Assembly (NCBI GenBank): GCA_964437815.1 | Contig: CAYTIE010000044.1 | Coordinates: 1 to 6,524 of the forward strand | Direction: 5' to 3' | DNA: 6,524 nucleotides | Source of the DNA: Marisimplicoccus sp964437815 | GTDB lineage: Bacteria > Bacteroidota > Bacteroidia > Flavobacteriales > Flavobacteriaceae | In this document: positions 1-6,275 of the stretch, in pieces | Position numbering within the stretch: the first letter of the stretch is position 1 | Layout: each line of letters starts with the position of its first letter | Notes under the pieces: model-generated | Seen by the model: only the letters and a program-made list of their open reading frames with translations | What the model was told of the DNA's origin: nothing | The model's database searches: none | Translations under genes and position numbers: made by a program

Positions 1-611
1 CGATAAGATATGCTGTAGACAATGGAGCAAGAATTATTAACTGTAGTTTTGGAAAATATTTTTCTTCTAATCCTGAATGGGTTATTGATGCAATTAGATA
101 TGCTTCAGAAAATAATGTTCTTATTGTTCATGGAGCAGGCAATGATTCTAAAAATTTAGATCTCAATAAAAATGATAATTATCCAAACGATCAGTATTTT
201 GGTAAACCTGAATTTTCTAATACATTTATAAATGTTGGTGCAAGTTCTATAAATTATGATAAAAATATTTATGCAGTCTTTTCTGACTATGGAAAAGAGA
301 CTGTTGATGTTTTTGCACCAGGAGTAGAAATATACTCATTACTTCCCAATAATAAATATGACTTTTTAAGCGGGACTTCTATGGCAGCCCCTGCAGTTGC
401 TGGTGTAGCATCACTTATACTGTCATACTTTCCAAAACTTTCTGCAAAAAAAGTCAAAGAAATAATCATGGAATCTGGAATAAGTATAGATTTTGAAATC
501 GATGGAATAAATGATAATAAAAGAGTTTCATTTAAAGATATTTCTAAATCTGGAAAAATAGTCAATGCATATAATGCATTAATATTAGCTTCTAGAAGTA
601 AAAAAAGATAA
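1..611 (+). CDS. S8 family (subtilisin-like) serine peptidase, 5'-truncated by the window edge
   Basis: This is the C-terminal 202 residues of a subtilase, read in the frame whose first full codon is at position 3. It ends with TAA at 609-611. Two of the family's active-site blocks are visible. The GAGND segment (residues 44-48 of the visible part) carries the oxyanion-hole Asn47. The SGTSMAAP block (123-130) carries the nucleophile Ser126. The catalytic Asp and His motifs should lie upstream, outside the window. After the catalytic domain come a KLSAKKVKEII helix and a short tail ending in SRSKKR. There is no room for a type IX secretion sorting domain or other C-terminal module. Substrate unknown; such enzymes are normally exported, but the signal peptide region is not in view. 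Its stop lies 5 bases from the stop of the convergent rlmN. The family is secure from the motifs; a specific role is not. Confidence 0.93.
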   Translation, partial: IRYAVDNGARIINCSFGKYFSSNPEWVIDAIRYASENNVLIVHGAGNDSKNLDLNKNDNYPNDQYFGKPEFSNTFINVGASSINYDKNIYAVFSDYGKETVDVFAPGVEIYSLLPNNKYDFLSGTSMAAPAVAGVASLILSYFPKLSAKKVKEIIMESGISIDFEIDGINDNKRVSFKDISKSGKIVNAYNALILASRSKKR

Positions 612-618
612 TTATTTT
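605..618. terminator. Weak AT-rich hairpin at the convergent S8 peptidase/rlmN junction
   Basis: The five-base-pair arms are 605-609 and 614-618 around an AATT loop, with one G-U pair. The hairpin has A-rich flanking sequence on the left and T-rich on the right. It spans both stop codons, which are only 5 bases apart, so it could serve as a weak bidirectional terminator. The stem is short and entirely A/T except for the wobble. Such structures are common by chance in DNA this AT-rich. Confidence 0.25.
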
Positions 619-1660
619 AATTTATACTTACTTCTTTATTCGCTAATTGACCGCAAGCTGCATCTATGTCCTGACCTCTTGATCTTCTTACAGTTACTGT
701 TATATTGTTTTTTTCTAACTCTTCTTGATAAAGTAGAATTGATTTATTTGATGCACCAACATAATTATCATCTCCGATACTATTGTATTCAATAAGATTT
801 ACTTTAGATGGTACAACTTGACAATACTGAATTAATGCATTAATATCAGCTTTAGAATCATTTATACCTTTCCAAACGACATATTCGTATGTTATTTTAC
901 TTTTTGTTTTTTTATACCAATACGTCAAAGAATCTTGTAATTCATTTAATGAAAAATCTTTTGTGAATGGCATAATCTTATTTCTTGTTGATTCTATTGC
1001 CGAGTGAAGAGATACAGCTAAGTTAACTTTTAGTGATTCATCAGCTAACTTTTTTATCATTTTAGGAATACCTGAAGTTGAAACTACTATCCTTTTTTGA
1101 GATATTCCAAGTCCTTTTTTTGAGCTAATCAGGTCTATAGATTTTATTAGATTATTATAATTCATCAAAGGCTCACCCATTCCCATAAAAACAATATTTG
1201 TTAGCGGTCTATTATAAAAATTCTGGCTTTGTCTATCTATTGTTACAACTTGATCATAAATTTCATCTGGATTTAAATTCCTCATCCTTTTTAACTTAGA
1301 TGTAGCACAAAACTCACAATTAAGACTACAACCAACTTGGGATGACACACATGCAGTTGATCTATTACTACTAGGTATTAGTACAGATTCTACTACAAGT
1401 CCATCAAATAACTTAACTGCATTTTTAATTGTTCCATCTTTACTTTTTTGAATTTTATCTACTAAGAGATTATTTATAACAAAATTATCATCAAGTGTTT
1501 TTCTTAATGGCAAGGATATGTTTGTCATTTTTTCAAAACTGTTTACAGATTTGTTCCATAACCACTCATATACCTGTTTACCTCTAAATGACTCATAACC
1601 ATTATCTACAAAAAAATCACATAGCTGATCTTCTGAAAGACTTCTAATATCCTTTTTCAT
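617..1660 (-). CDS. rlmN: 23S rRNA (adenine2503-C2)/tRNA (adenine37-C2) methyltransferase RlmN
   Basis: This radical-SAM enzyme of 347 residues methylates C2 of A2503 in 23S rRNA and, in characterised homologues, A37 of certain tRNAs. It acts in the cytoplasm. The 4Fe-4S ligands are Cys111, Cys115 and Cys118 in the CSLNCEFC motif. Cys104 in ACVSSQVG and Cys336 in DAACGQL match the pair that resolves and carries the methyl intermediate in RlmN. A GMGEPLMN segment (160-167) is the SAM-binding GEP motif. The N-terminal part (about 1-95), with the FRGKQVYEWLW motif, is the accessory RNA-binding domain. Length is normal for the family. The ATG at 1658-1660 gives a proper family N-terminus; no Shine-Dalgarno is seen. 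It begins 10 bases after the SDR gene and probably ends the cupin-SDR-rlmN transcript. The RRSRGQDIDAACGQ ending favours RlmN over the resistance enzyme Cfr. Confidence 0.97.
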   Translation of the reverse strand: MKKDIRSLSEDQLCDFFVDNGYESFRGKQVYEWLWNKSVNSFEKMTNISLPLRKTLDDNFVINNLLVDKIQKSKDGTIKNAVKLFDGLVVESVLIPSSNRSTACVSSQVGCSLNCEFCATSKLKRMRNLNPDEIYDQVVTIDRQSQNFYNRPLTNIVFMGMGEPLMNYNNLIKSIDLISSKKGLGISQKRIVVSTSGIPKMIKKLADESLKVNLAVSLHSAIESTRNKIMPFTKDFSLNELQDSLTYWYKKTKSKITYEYVVWKGINDSKADINALIQYCQVVPSKVNLIEYNSIGDDNYVGASNKSILLYQEELEKNNITVTVRRSRGQDIDAACGQLANKEVSIN

Positions 1661-1670
1661 TATATGATAT

Positions 1671-2456
1671 TTAAATTGATCTTAAAAACCCTCCATCAAT
1701 TGGGATTGCAGTTCCAGTAATATAAGAGGCTTTATCTGAGGCAAGAAATGTTGCAAGTTGTCCCATTTCATATGGTTTTCCTAATCGATTTGATGGTATT
1801 GATTTTTTTATTCCATCTAGAATTTCAGAAATAGGAATATTCATATTCTTTGACTTTTGTTCATTTAAATGCGCCAAGTGCTCTGTATCAATAAATCCAG
1901 TTATGATACTATTAACTGTAACACCAAAAGGCGCAAGATCAACTGAAAGACTCTTCCCCCACGTAACAACAGCAGCTCTTATGCTATTTGATAAAACTAA
2001 ATAATTTAAAGGCTCTTTTACAGAAATGGAAGTAAGATTTATAATTCTACCCCAACCTTTTTCTTTCATTTTATTCAATGCAATTGAAGAGGTATATACA
2101 ACACATTTAAAAAGAACATCAAAAGCTTTTTGATAATCATCAATAGATTTTGATAAAGAATTTCCAGCAGGAACTCCTTGAGTATTATTTATTAAAATAT
2201 CAACATGCTTTTCATTCAAGTAGTCATCAATAATATTTTTAAATGAACTAAAGTCTGAAAAGTCAACTACTAAGTAGGAATGATATTGTGAATTATTTGA
2301 CGGAAGACTCTGTACTAACTCTTTCATTTTTTTTTCATCTCTAGCCATAAGACAAACAGACGCTCCAGATTCTGCTAATTGTTTTGCAATTCCAAAACCA
2401 ATCCCTTTAGAACTTCCACCCACTAATGCTCTTTTATTTTCTAATGAAATCTTCAT
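1671..2456 (-). CDS. SDR family oxidoreductase (FabG-like) with a non-canonical active site
   Basis: This short-chain dehydrogenase/reductase has 261 residues, a normal length, and a Rossmann fold that should bind NAD(P)H. The glycine-rich cofactor motif GGSSKGIG is at 13-20. The NNxxG-type motif appears as NNTQG (90-94), the active-site serine is Ser143 (LTSIS), and the C-terminal TGTAIPIDGG (248-256) is typical of the family. Aligned by eye on the following K-S-L segment, the YxxxK catalytic pair is replaced by Ser156 and Arg160 (LSNSIR). As I recall, an SNxxR variant recurs in a subgroup of FabG-like SDRs that also has NNTxG, so it may be a subfamily trait and not decay. The substrate cannot be read from the sequence. 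The gene starts 2 bases after the cupin stop and is followed 10 bases later by rlmN, suggesting one transcript. Its position opposite a sugar symporter hints at sugar or sugar-acid metabolism, which is inference only. Confidence 0.9.
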   Translation of the reverse strand: MKISLENKRALVGGSSKGIGFGIAKQLAESGASVCLMARDEKKMKELVQSLPSNNSQYHSYLVVDFSDFSSFKNIIDDYLNEKHVDILINNTQGVPAGNSLSKSIDDYQKAFDVLFKCVVYTSSIALNKMKEKGWGRIINLTSISVKEPLNYLVLSNSIRAAVVTWGKSLSVDLAPFGVTVNSIITGFIDTEHLAHLNEQKSKNMNIPISEILDGIKKSIPSNRLGKPYEMGQLATFLASDKASYITGTAIPIDGGFLRSI

Positions 2457-2458
2457 AA

Positions 2459-2767
2459 TTATAAATCTTCTCTAACTGGTGTAAATACATCCATAATTTT
2501 ACATTGAGTTAATGCTACTCCTGAATGCGGCATATTTGATGGGATAACAACTATTGAGCCTGGACCATAAATTAAAGTCTTTCCATCAAATGTAAACTTA
2601 ATTTTCCCATCTATTACATGCATTATTTGTTCATGAACATGTTTATGCTCAGGAAGCTCTGCACCTTCATCTATTCTCCAAAATGCCCATGTTATATTAT
2701 CGCCATTAACAATCTTTCCATGAAAACCAGGCATTATTTCTCTTTCCTTAATTTTATCTAACTCCAT
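2459..2767 (-). CDS. Small single-domain cupin protein, KdgF-like
   Basis: This protein of 102 residues forms a single cupin beta-barrel, probably cytoplasmic. Cupin motif 1 is EHKHVHEQ followed by IDG: candidate metal ligands are His41, His43 (or His45) and Gln47. Motif 2 is PSNMPHSG with His81. Gln instead of the usual Glu, and the DVFTPVREDL ending, resemble KdgF, a cupin that opens the ring of 4,5-unsaturated uronates from pectin and alginate. The resemblance is by eye, and many uncharacterised cupins share these features. The start at 2765-2767 (MELDKIKE) is chosen over an in-frame ATG 31 codons upstream. That extension is AT-rich, hydrophobic, unlike the family, and would fill nearly all of the divergent promoter region. 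A second internal Met (residue 12, MPGFHGK) is a possible later start. It is the first gene of a leftward group with the SDR (2-base gap) and rlmN, and is divergent from the symporter. Confidence 0.88.
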   Translation of the reverse strand: MELDKIKEREIMPGFHGKIVNGDNITWAFWRIDEGAELPEHKHVHEQIMHVIDGKIKFTFDGKTLIYGPGSIVVIPSNMPHSGVALTQCKIMDVFTPVREDL

Positions 2768-2867
2768 GATTAAAATATAAAAAATAAAATTAAACAATTT
2801 TGATTTAAGCACTGTTAATATTTGTATATATGAAATCGATTCAATAATATTATGCAACAAAAATAAT
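2768..2867. promoter_or_regulatory. Divergent promoter region between cupin operon and sugar symporter
   Basis: These 100 bases of very AT-rich noncoding DNA separate two divergent start codons, so promoters for both directions must lie here or close by. I cannot place boxes with confidence. The best rightward candidate is AATATTTG at 2817-2824, one mismatch from the Bacteroidota -7 consensus TAnnTTTG. The nearest upstream TTTG (2799-2802) is about 5 bases closer than the usual spacing. No convincing operator or Shine-Dalgarno sequence is visible on either side. A shared regulatory region would allow the symporter and the cupin-SDR genes to be co-controlled, but no regulator gene is in the window. 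Confidence 0.4.
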
Positions 2868-4556
2868 ATGACTGGAAGTTTTGAATTTTTAGACTACTTA
2901 ATTTTTGGACTCTATGCAATCACAATCTTAGGAATTGGTCTTTGGGTTTCTAGAGATAAAGCTGGTCGGCAAAAAAACACAGAGGATTATTTCCTAGCTA
3001 GTAAATCATTGCCATGGTGGGCAGTAGGTGCATCACTAATCGCAGCAAATATATCAGCTGAACAATTTATTGGCATGTCGGGGTCTGGGTTTGCATTAGG
3101 TCTAGCTATAGCTTCATACGAGTGGATGGCAGCAATAACTCTATTGGTAGTTGGAAAATACTTCTTGCCAATTTTTATTGAGAAAGGTCTTTATACTATT
3201 CCAGAGTTTATAGAAAAAAGATATAGCGCTAACCTTAAAACTATACTTGCAGTTTTTTGGATTGCTTTATTTGTGTTTGTTAATTTAACCACAGTTCTTT
3301 ATCTAGGTGGTAAAGCCTTAGATACAATAATTGGAGTTGGTGATGGTGGCATACTTTTAAATAGTATAGTAGGCCTTGGTTTATTTGCTGCTGCTTATTC
3401 TTTATGGGGTGGACTTGCAGCAGTTGCATGGACAGATGTTATTCAAGTAATTATTTTAATCCTTGGAGGGCTAATGATGACTTATTTTGCTTTATCAAAT
3501 GTAACAGATTCAGGAAGTTTTATAGATGGCTTAAGTTATGTATATGAAAAAGCACCTGAAAGATTTTCAATGATTCTCTCGAAAGGTGAGATTATAACAC
3601 CTAATGGACGAGATGCATGGCTTGATCTTCCAGGAATAGCTGTTTTGATAGGAGGTATGTGGGTAGCCAATTTATATTACTGGGGGTTTAATCAATATAT
3701 TATCCAAAGAACACTTGCTGCAAAAAGTTTAGCCGAAGGTCAAAAAGGAATTGCATTTGCTGCATTCTTAAAGCTTATTATTCCTATAATAGTTGTACTA
3801 CCTGGAATCATTGCATATGTAATGAATTTAGATGATACAGGTGCTTTAACTGTTGCTTCTGTTGATCCTGGATTTATAGGTACTGCAGGAAATTTTGCTA
3901 ATGATAATGCAGCCCCATGGCTTATTAAAAATTTCATTCCTGTTGGCGTTAAAGGATTAATTCTAGCTGCATTAGCTGCTGCAATTGTATCTTCATTAGC
4001 ATCAATGTTAAACTCTACTTCTACAATTTTTACAATGGATATTTACAAATCACATTTTAATAAAAAAGCTGAGGATAAAACAATGCTTAGAGTAGGAAGA
4101 ATTACAGTTATAGTTGCCTTAATAATAGCAATGATAATTGCTCCTCAGTTAGGAAGTCTAGGGCAAGTATTTCAATTTATACAGGAATACACAGGTGTAG
4201 TAAGCCCTGGAATTTTAGCTGTCTTTTTAATGGGTCTATTCTATAAAAAGTCTACTAATAATGCTGCTATTTGGGGTGCTATCTTATCTATTCCTATAGC
4301 TATGTATCTTAAGGTTGCTCCAAAAGGCTGGAGTAATGCTTCAATTTTCATTGATCTGCCTTTTATGAATCAGATGATGGTCACTTGTATTGCTACCCTA
4401 TTGATTATTGCTGGTATTAGTTATTTGGAAGGAAATAAAATTGATTCAAAGGGTATTAATCTTTCAAAAAAACTATTTGCTACAAGTCCTACTTTTAACA
4501 TAGCTGCTTTTTCTATATTGATGATTACAAGTTTCCTTTATGCTATTTTTTGGTAA
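2868..4556 (+). CDS. Sodium/sugar symporter, SSS family (SGLT type)
   Basis: This inner-membrane protein of 562 residues, with about 14 predicted membrane helices (LeuT fold), imports a sugar using the Na+ gradient. It is very close in motif content to the Vibrio galactose transporter vSGLT (about 543 residues). Equivalents of the vSGLT sugar ligands are all present: Gln66 and Glu85 (AEQF, SYEW), Asn268 (VANLYYWG), Lys302 (AFLKLI) and Gln439 (FQFIQEYTG). The inner-gate tyrosine is Tyr271. The Na+-site serines Ser375-Ser376 lie in AAIVSSLASM. This supports galactose or glucose as substrate, though a related hexose is possible. Compared with vSGLT as I recall it, a few extra polar residues occur around 238-252. 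The ATG at 2868 gives a family-like N-terminus (GLWVSRDK at 24-31). It is transcribed alone, divergently from the cupin operon, and followed by a hairpin at 4561-4586. Confidence 0.96.
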   Translation: MTGSFEFLDYLIFGLYAITILGIGLWVSRDKAGRQKNTEDYFLASKSLPWWAVGASLIAANISAEQFIGMSGSGFALGLAIASYEWMAAITLLVVGKYFLPIFIEKGLYTIPEFIEKRYSANLKTILAVFWIALFVFVNLTTVLYLGGKALDTIIGVGDGGILLNSIVGLGLFAAAYSLWGGLAAVAWTDVIQVIILILGGLMMTYFALSNVTDSGSFIDGLSYVYEKAPERFSMILSKGEIITPNGRDAWLDLPGIAVLIGGMWVANLYYWGFNQYIIQRTLAAKSLAEGQKGIAFAAFLKLIIPIIVVLPGIIAYVMNLDDTGALTVASVDPGFIGTAGNFANDNAAPWLIKNFIPVGVKGLILAALAAAIVSSLASMLNSTSTIFTMDIYKSHFNKKAEDKTMLRVGRITVIVALIIAMIIAPQLGSLGQVFQFIQEYTGVVSPGILAVFLMGLFYKKSTNNAAIWGAILSIPIAMYLKVAPKGWSNASIFIDLPFMNQMMVTCIATLLIIAGISYLEGNKIDSKGINLSKKLFATSPTFNIAAFSILMITSFLYAIFW

Positions 4557-4560
4557 ACCC

Positions 4561-4590
4561 TAATTTCTTTCATAGTAAAGAAATTATTAT
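4561..4590 (+). terminator. Candidate terminator hairpin after the symporter
   Basis: A perfect 10-base inverted repeat starts 4 bases after the symporter stop codon: TAATTTCTTT (4561-4570) and AAAGAAATTA (4577-4586), with a six-base CATAGT loop. A short T-containing tail (TTAT) follows. The stem is AT-rich with only two G-C pairs and the U-tract is poor. A perfect 10-bp stem right after a stop codon, before a gene with its own promoter, nevertheless makes termination the simplest reading. Confidence 0.5.
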
Positions 4591-4618
4591 AAAGAGTTTT
4601 ATTTTACAATATATAAGT

Positions 4619-4626
4619 TATATTTG
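4619..4626 (+). promoter_or_regulatory. Bacteroidota-type -7 promoter box for the cold-shock gene
   Basis: TATATTTG matches the Bacteroidota -7 consensus TAnnTTTG exactly. It sits 20 bases before the csp ATG, implying a short 5' leader of roughly 10-15 bases. The usual upstream TTTG (-33) is not exact; TTTT at 4597-4600 lies at about the right distance. The match could arise by chance in AT-rich DNA, but its position just ahead of a gene that follows a terminator-like hairpin supports it. Confidence 0.5.
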
Positions 4627-4646
4627 CACAATTATAAATTCGAATT

Positions 4647-4838
4647 ATGCAAGGTACTGTTAAGTTTTTCAACAATTCAAAAGGCTACGGATTTATCACT
4701 GATGATGAAACAGGTAAAGATTGTTTCGTTCATATTAACTCCCTAGAAGGGGTTGAAATTAAAGAAGGTGATAAAGTAGAATATGAACAGGAAGAAGGAC
4801 AAAGAGGTGTTCAAGCTACTAACGTTAAGTTAGTTTAA
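4647..4838 (+). CDS. Cold-shock domain protein (CspA family)
   Basis: This single cold-shock domain of 63 residues is a five-stranded OB-fold that binds single-stranded RNA/DNA and acts as an RNA chaperone in the cytoplasm. The RNP1 motif KGYGFI is at 12-17 and the RNP2-type motif CFVHI at 26-30. The surrounding aromatic residues Phe8, Phe9, Tyr14, Phe16 and Phe27 form the expected nucleic-acid face. The MQGTVKFFN start and the 63-residue length fit Bacteroidota members of the family. It appears monocistronic, with its own -7 box at 4619-4626. The leader is too short for the long thermosensing 5' UTR known from E. coli cspA, so cold induction cannot be assumed. It converges on the tRNA operon across a 133-base gap. 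Which Csp paralogue it is cannot be told from sequence alone. Confidence 0.96.
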   Translation: MQGTVKFFNNSKGYGFITDDETGKDCFVHINSLEGVEIKEGDKVEYEQEEGQRGVQATNVKLV

Positions 4839-4877
4839 GCTACTGAATCAAATCTAAGTTTTTTACTCACCAACTAC

Positions 4878-4893
4878 AAAATAATTATTTTTT
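4878..4893. terminator. Weak AT palindrome between csp and tRNA-Thr(GGT)
   Basis: AAAATAATTATTTT (4878-4891) is a perfect 14-base palindrome (stem AAAAT/ATTTT, loop AATT) followed by two further T. It lies about 40 bases past the csp stop, in the gap where the csp and tRNA transcripts converge, so it could end transcription from either side. The stem has no G-C pairs, so the call is weak. It shares the 11-mer ATAATTATTTT with the hairpin at 605-618, the other convergent junction in the window. Confidence 0.3.
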
Positions 4894-4934
4894 AATAGGT
4901 TAATTATACGACTAGTAATGTATTCGTATGCCTT

Positions 4935-4950
4935 ATATTCAAGTGAATAT
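4935..4950. repeat. Short perfect inverted repeat downstream of tRNA-Thr(GGT)
   Basis: ATATTC (4935-4940) and GAATAT (4945-4950) form a perfect inverted repeat around AAGT; the symmetry can be read as 7-base arms around AG. It lies 22 bases past the 3' end of tRNA-Thr(GGT) on the minus strand. There is no T-run on that side, so it does not look like a standard intrinsic terminator. A second imperfectly spaced pair, ATACGA (4906-4911) and TCGTAT (4924-4929), lies nearby. The function is unknown; it could be a processing or termination structure, or chance. Confidence 0.3.
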
Positions 4951-4971
4951 TTGATATAAAGAAAAGATGTG

Positions 4972-5043
4972 AGCCAATACCGAGATTTGAACTCGGGACC
5001 TTTTCCTTACCAAGGAAACGCTCTACCCCTGAGCTATATCGGC
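4972..5043 (-). tRNA. tRNA-Thr (anticodon GGT)
   Basis: A complete 72-base cloverleaf reads on the minus strand. The acceptor GCCGATA pairs with TATTGGC (one G-U). The D stem is GCTC/GAGC, the anticodon stem TTTCC/GGAAA encloses loop TTGGTAA with anticodon GGT, and the T arm is CCGAG-TTCAAAT-CTCGG. The discriminator is T and CCA is not encoded. It decodes ACC/ACU. It lies 21 bases after the stop of the lipoprotein gene and is the last member of the leftward tRNA operon. It equals thrT of the Thr-Tyr-Gly-Thr order known from other bacteria. Confidence 0.97.
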
Positions 5044-5064
5044 GTTTAGATTTATAAATACTTA

Positions 5065-6255
5065 CTAATATATAGAGTATACAGCCTGTCTAAAATCATT
5101 TTGAATATCCTGACTATATTCTCTAGCTCTTGTCATAAATAGACCAAAAAGATTTTTTTCATTATCAATCCAAAAATGGGTATTATGATAACCTGACCAG
5201 CCATAAATTCCTTTAGATGAATTTCTTCCATCTTCCTCTGGGTCTTCAAGAACAAACAAAGAGAATGCATTATAAAATCCATCGTTTCCATCAGAATGTT
5301 TTTCTGTCATTATATCAATACTGGATTGTGAAATAATTCTCTGACCTTTAAGCTCTCCTCCATTTAATAACATTTTACAAAATTTTGCATAATCTTCAAA
5401 TGTTGATACTAATCCTTCACCCCCAAAATAAGCGTGATTATCTATTTCATAGTGAAGTTCGTCATAAGATGTTGTAAACTCTTTTATTGATTGAGAATTT
5501 AAATATAATGGTTGAAATCTATTTCTCTCTTCAGCTGTTAGATAGAATTTTGTATTTATCATATCAAGCGGATCAAATATTCTTCCCTTCAAATATTCAT
5601 AAAAAGTTTTTTTAGTCACTACCTCAACAATTCTTCCTAAAATAGCTTGACTTATTCCATAAACGAATTGTGTGCCAGGCTCATACTCTAGAGGTTCTTT
5701 TGCAACATCTTCGGCAAAATCTTTTAGATTGTCATATTTTTCATGAGAAATATATCTACCCATAGCCTCCCCAGGCTGAAGTCTATATAACTTCCAATTA
5801 TAATATTTATAGCCTGCTCTGTGAGTCATTAAATGTAAAATTTTTAATGAATTATTGCAATCGTATATCTCATCAACCTTTCCTTTACATTTAATATTTT
5901 TAAAACTTGGAATGTAATCTGACACATCATCATTAAAATCTATTAAGCCATCCTCAAAAAGAGTCATCATTGCAACTATTGTAATTGGTTTGCTCATTGA
6001 CCAGACAGGAAATATTGTATCGTCATTAATATTCTTATCTCCTTCTTTCCCAGAATTAATGATTTCCTTATAAACAACTTGATCATCCTTAAAGACCATT
6101 GCTACATTTGAACCAGTAGTTTCATTTTCAATCAATTTTTTTTGAAATTTAAAGATTGCATTATTTTCACTTTTATTTGACTGACAAGAAACTAATATTA
6201 AGGTAAGTGATAAGGATAATAATTGAATCTTTGATACTTTAAAGAATTTTTCCAT
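5065..6255 (-). CDS. Lipoprotein serine hydrolase of the beta-lactamase (class C/esterase) family
   Basis: This protein has 396 residues. The N-terminus is a lipoprotein signal peptide: basic start, hydrophobic stretch (about 11-22), then lipobox LVSC with Cys24 as the lipidated residue. It is therefore expected to be membrane-anchored outside the cytoplasm. The catalytic domain (about 35-390) has the SxxK motif SMSK with nucleophile Ser86 and Lys89. Tyr199 in FVYGIS stands where the YxN motif sits. GWSG (352-355) stands at the position of the KTG-type third motif, as in many non-lactamase members. LMTHRAGY (142-149) is also a family signature. An esterase, peptidase or cell-wall role is more likely than antibiotic hydrolysis; the substrate is unknown. 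The start at 6253-6255 is chosen because upstream in-frame codons run through tRNA-Gly and tRNA-Tyr. It lies 20 bases after tRNA-Gly and 21 before tRNA-Thr, so it is probably co-transcribed with the tRNAs and released by tRNA processing. Confidence 0.92.
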   Translation of the reverse strand: MEKFFKVSKIQLLSLSLTLILVSCQSNKSENNAIFKFQKKLIENETTGSNVAMVFKDDQVVYKEIINSGKEGDKNINDDTIFPVWSMSKPITIVAMMTLFEDGLIDFNDDVSDYIPSFKNIKCKGKVDEIYDCNNSLKILHLMTHRAGYKYYNWKLYRLQPGEAMGRYISHEKYDNLKDFAEDVAKEPLEYEPGTQFVYGISQAILGRIVEVVTKKTFYEYLKGRIFDPLDMINTKFYLTAEERNRFQPLYLNSQSIKEFTTSYDELHYEIDNHAYFGGEGLVSTFEDYAKFCKMLLNGGELKGQRIISQSSIDIMTEKHSDGNDGFYNAFSLFVLEDPEEDGRNSSKGIYGWSGYHNTHFWIDNEKNLFGLFMTRAREYSQDIQNDFRQAVYSIY

Positions 6256-6275
6256 GAGAATCTTTAATTTATTTG

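Noticed and set aside
287..565. A minus-strand open frame opposite the S8 peptidase
   Set aside because: It is antisense to the catalytic domain, which has clear family motifs on the plus strand; the translation shows no recognisable domain.
617..1660. Cfr-type resistance methyltransferase
   Set aside because: The C-terminal RRSRGQDIDAACGQ segment, ordinary length and N-terminal domain fit the housekeeping RlmN.
2768..2860. A 31-codon N-terminal extension of the cupin
   Set aside because: It is hydrophobic and AT-driven, does not resemble the start of cupins of this type, and would leave only 7 bases between divergent start codons.
3740..3937. A minus-strand open frame inside the symporter
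   Set aside because: It is antisense to conserved membrane helices of the symporter and has no domain or plausible start context.
4972..5043. tRNA-Thr(GGT) as an integration site for a mobile element
   Set aside because: I found no integrase gene and no repeated copy of the tRNA 3' end nearby; the neighbouring hydrolase is not a mobile-element gene.
5065..6255. Antibiotic-resistance beta-lactamase
   Set aside because: SxxK is present, but YxN is YGI and the KTG position appears to be GWSG. The family contains many esterases and peptidases, so a resistance role is unsupported.
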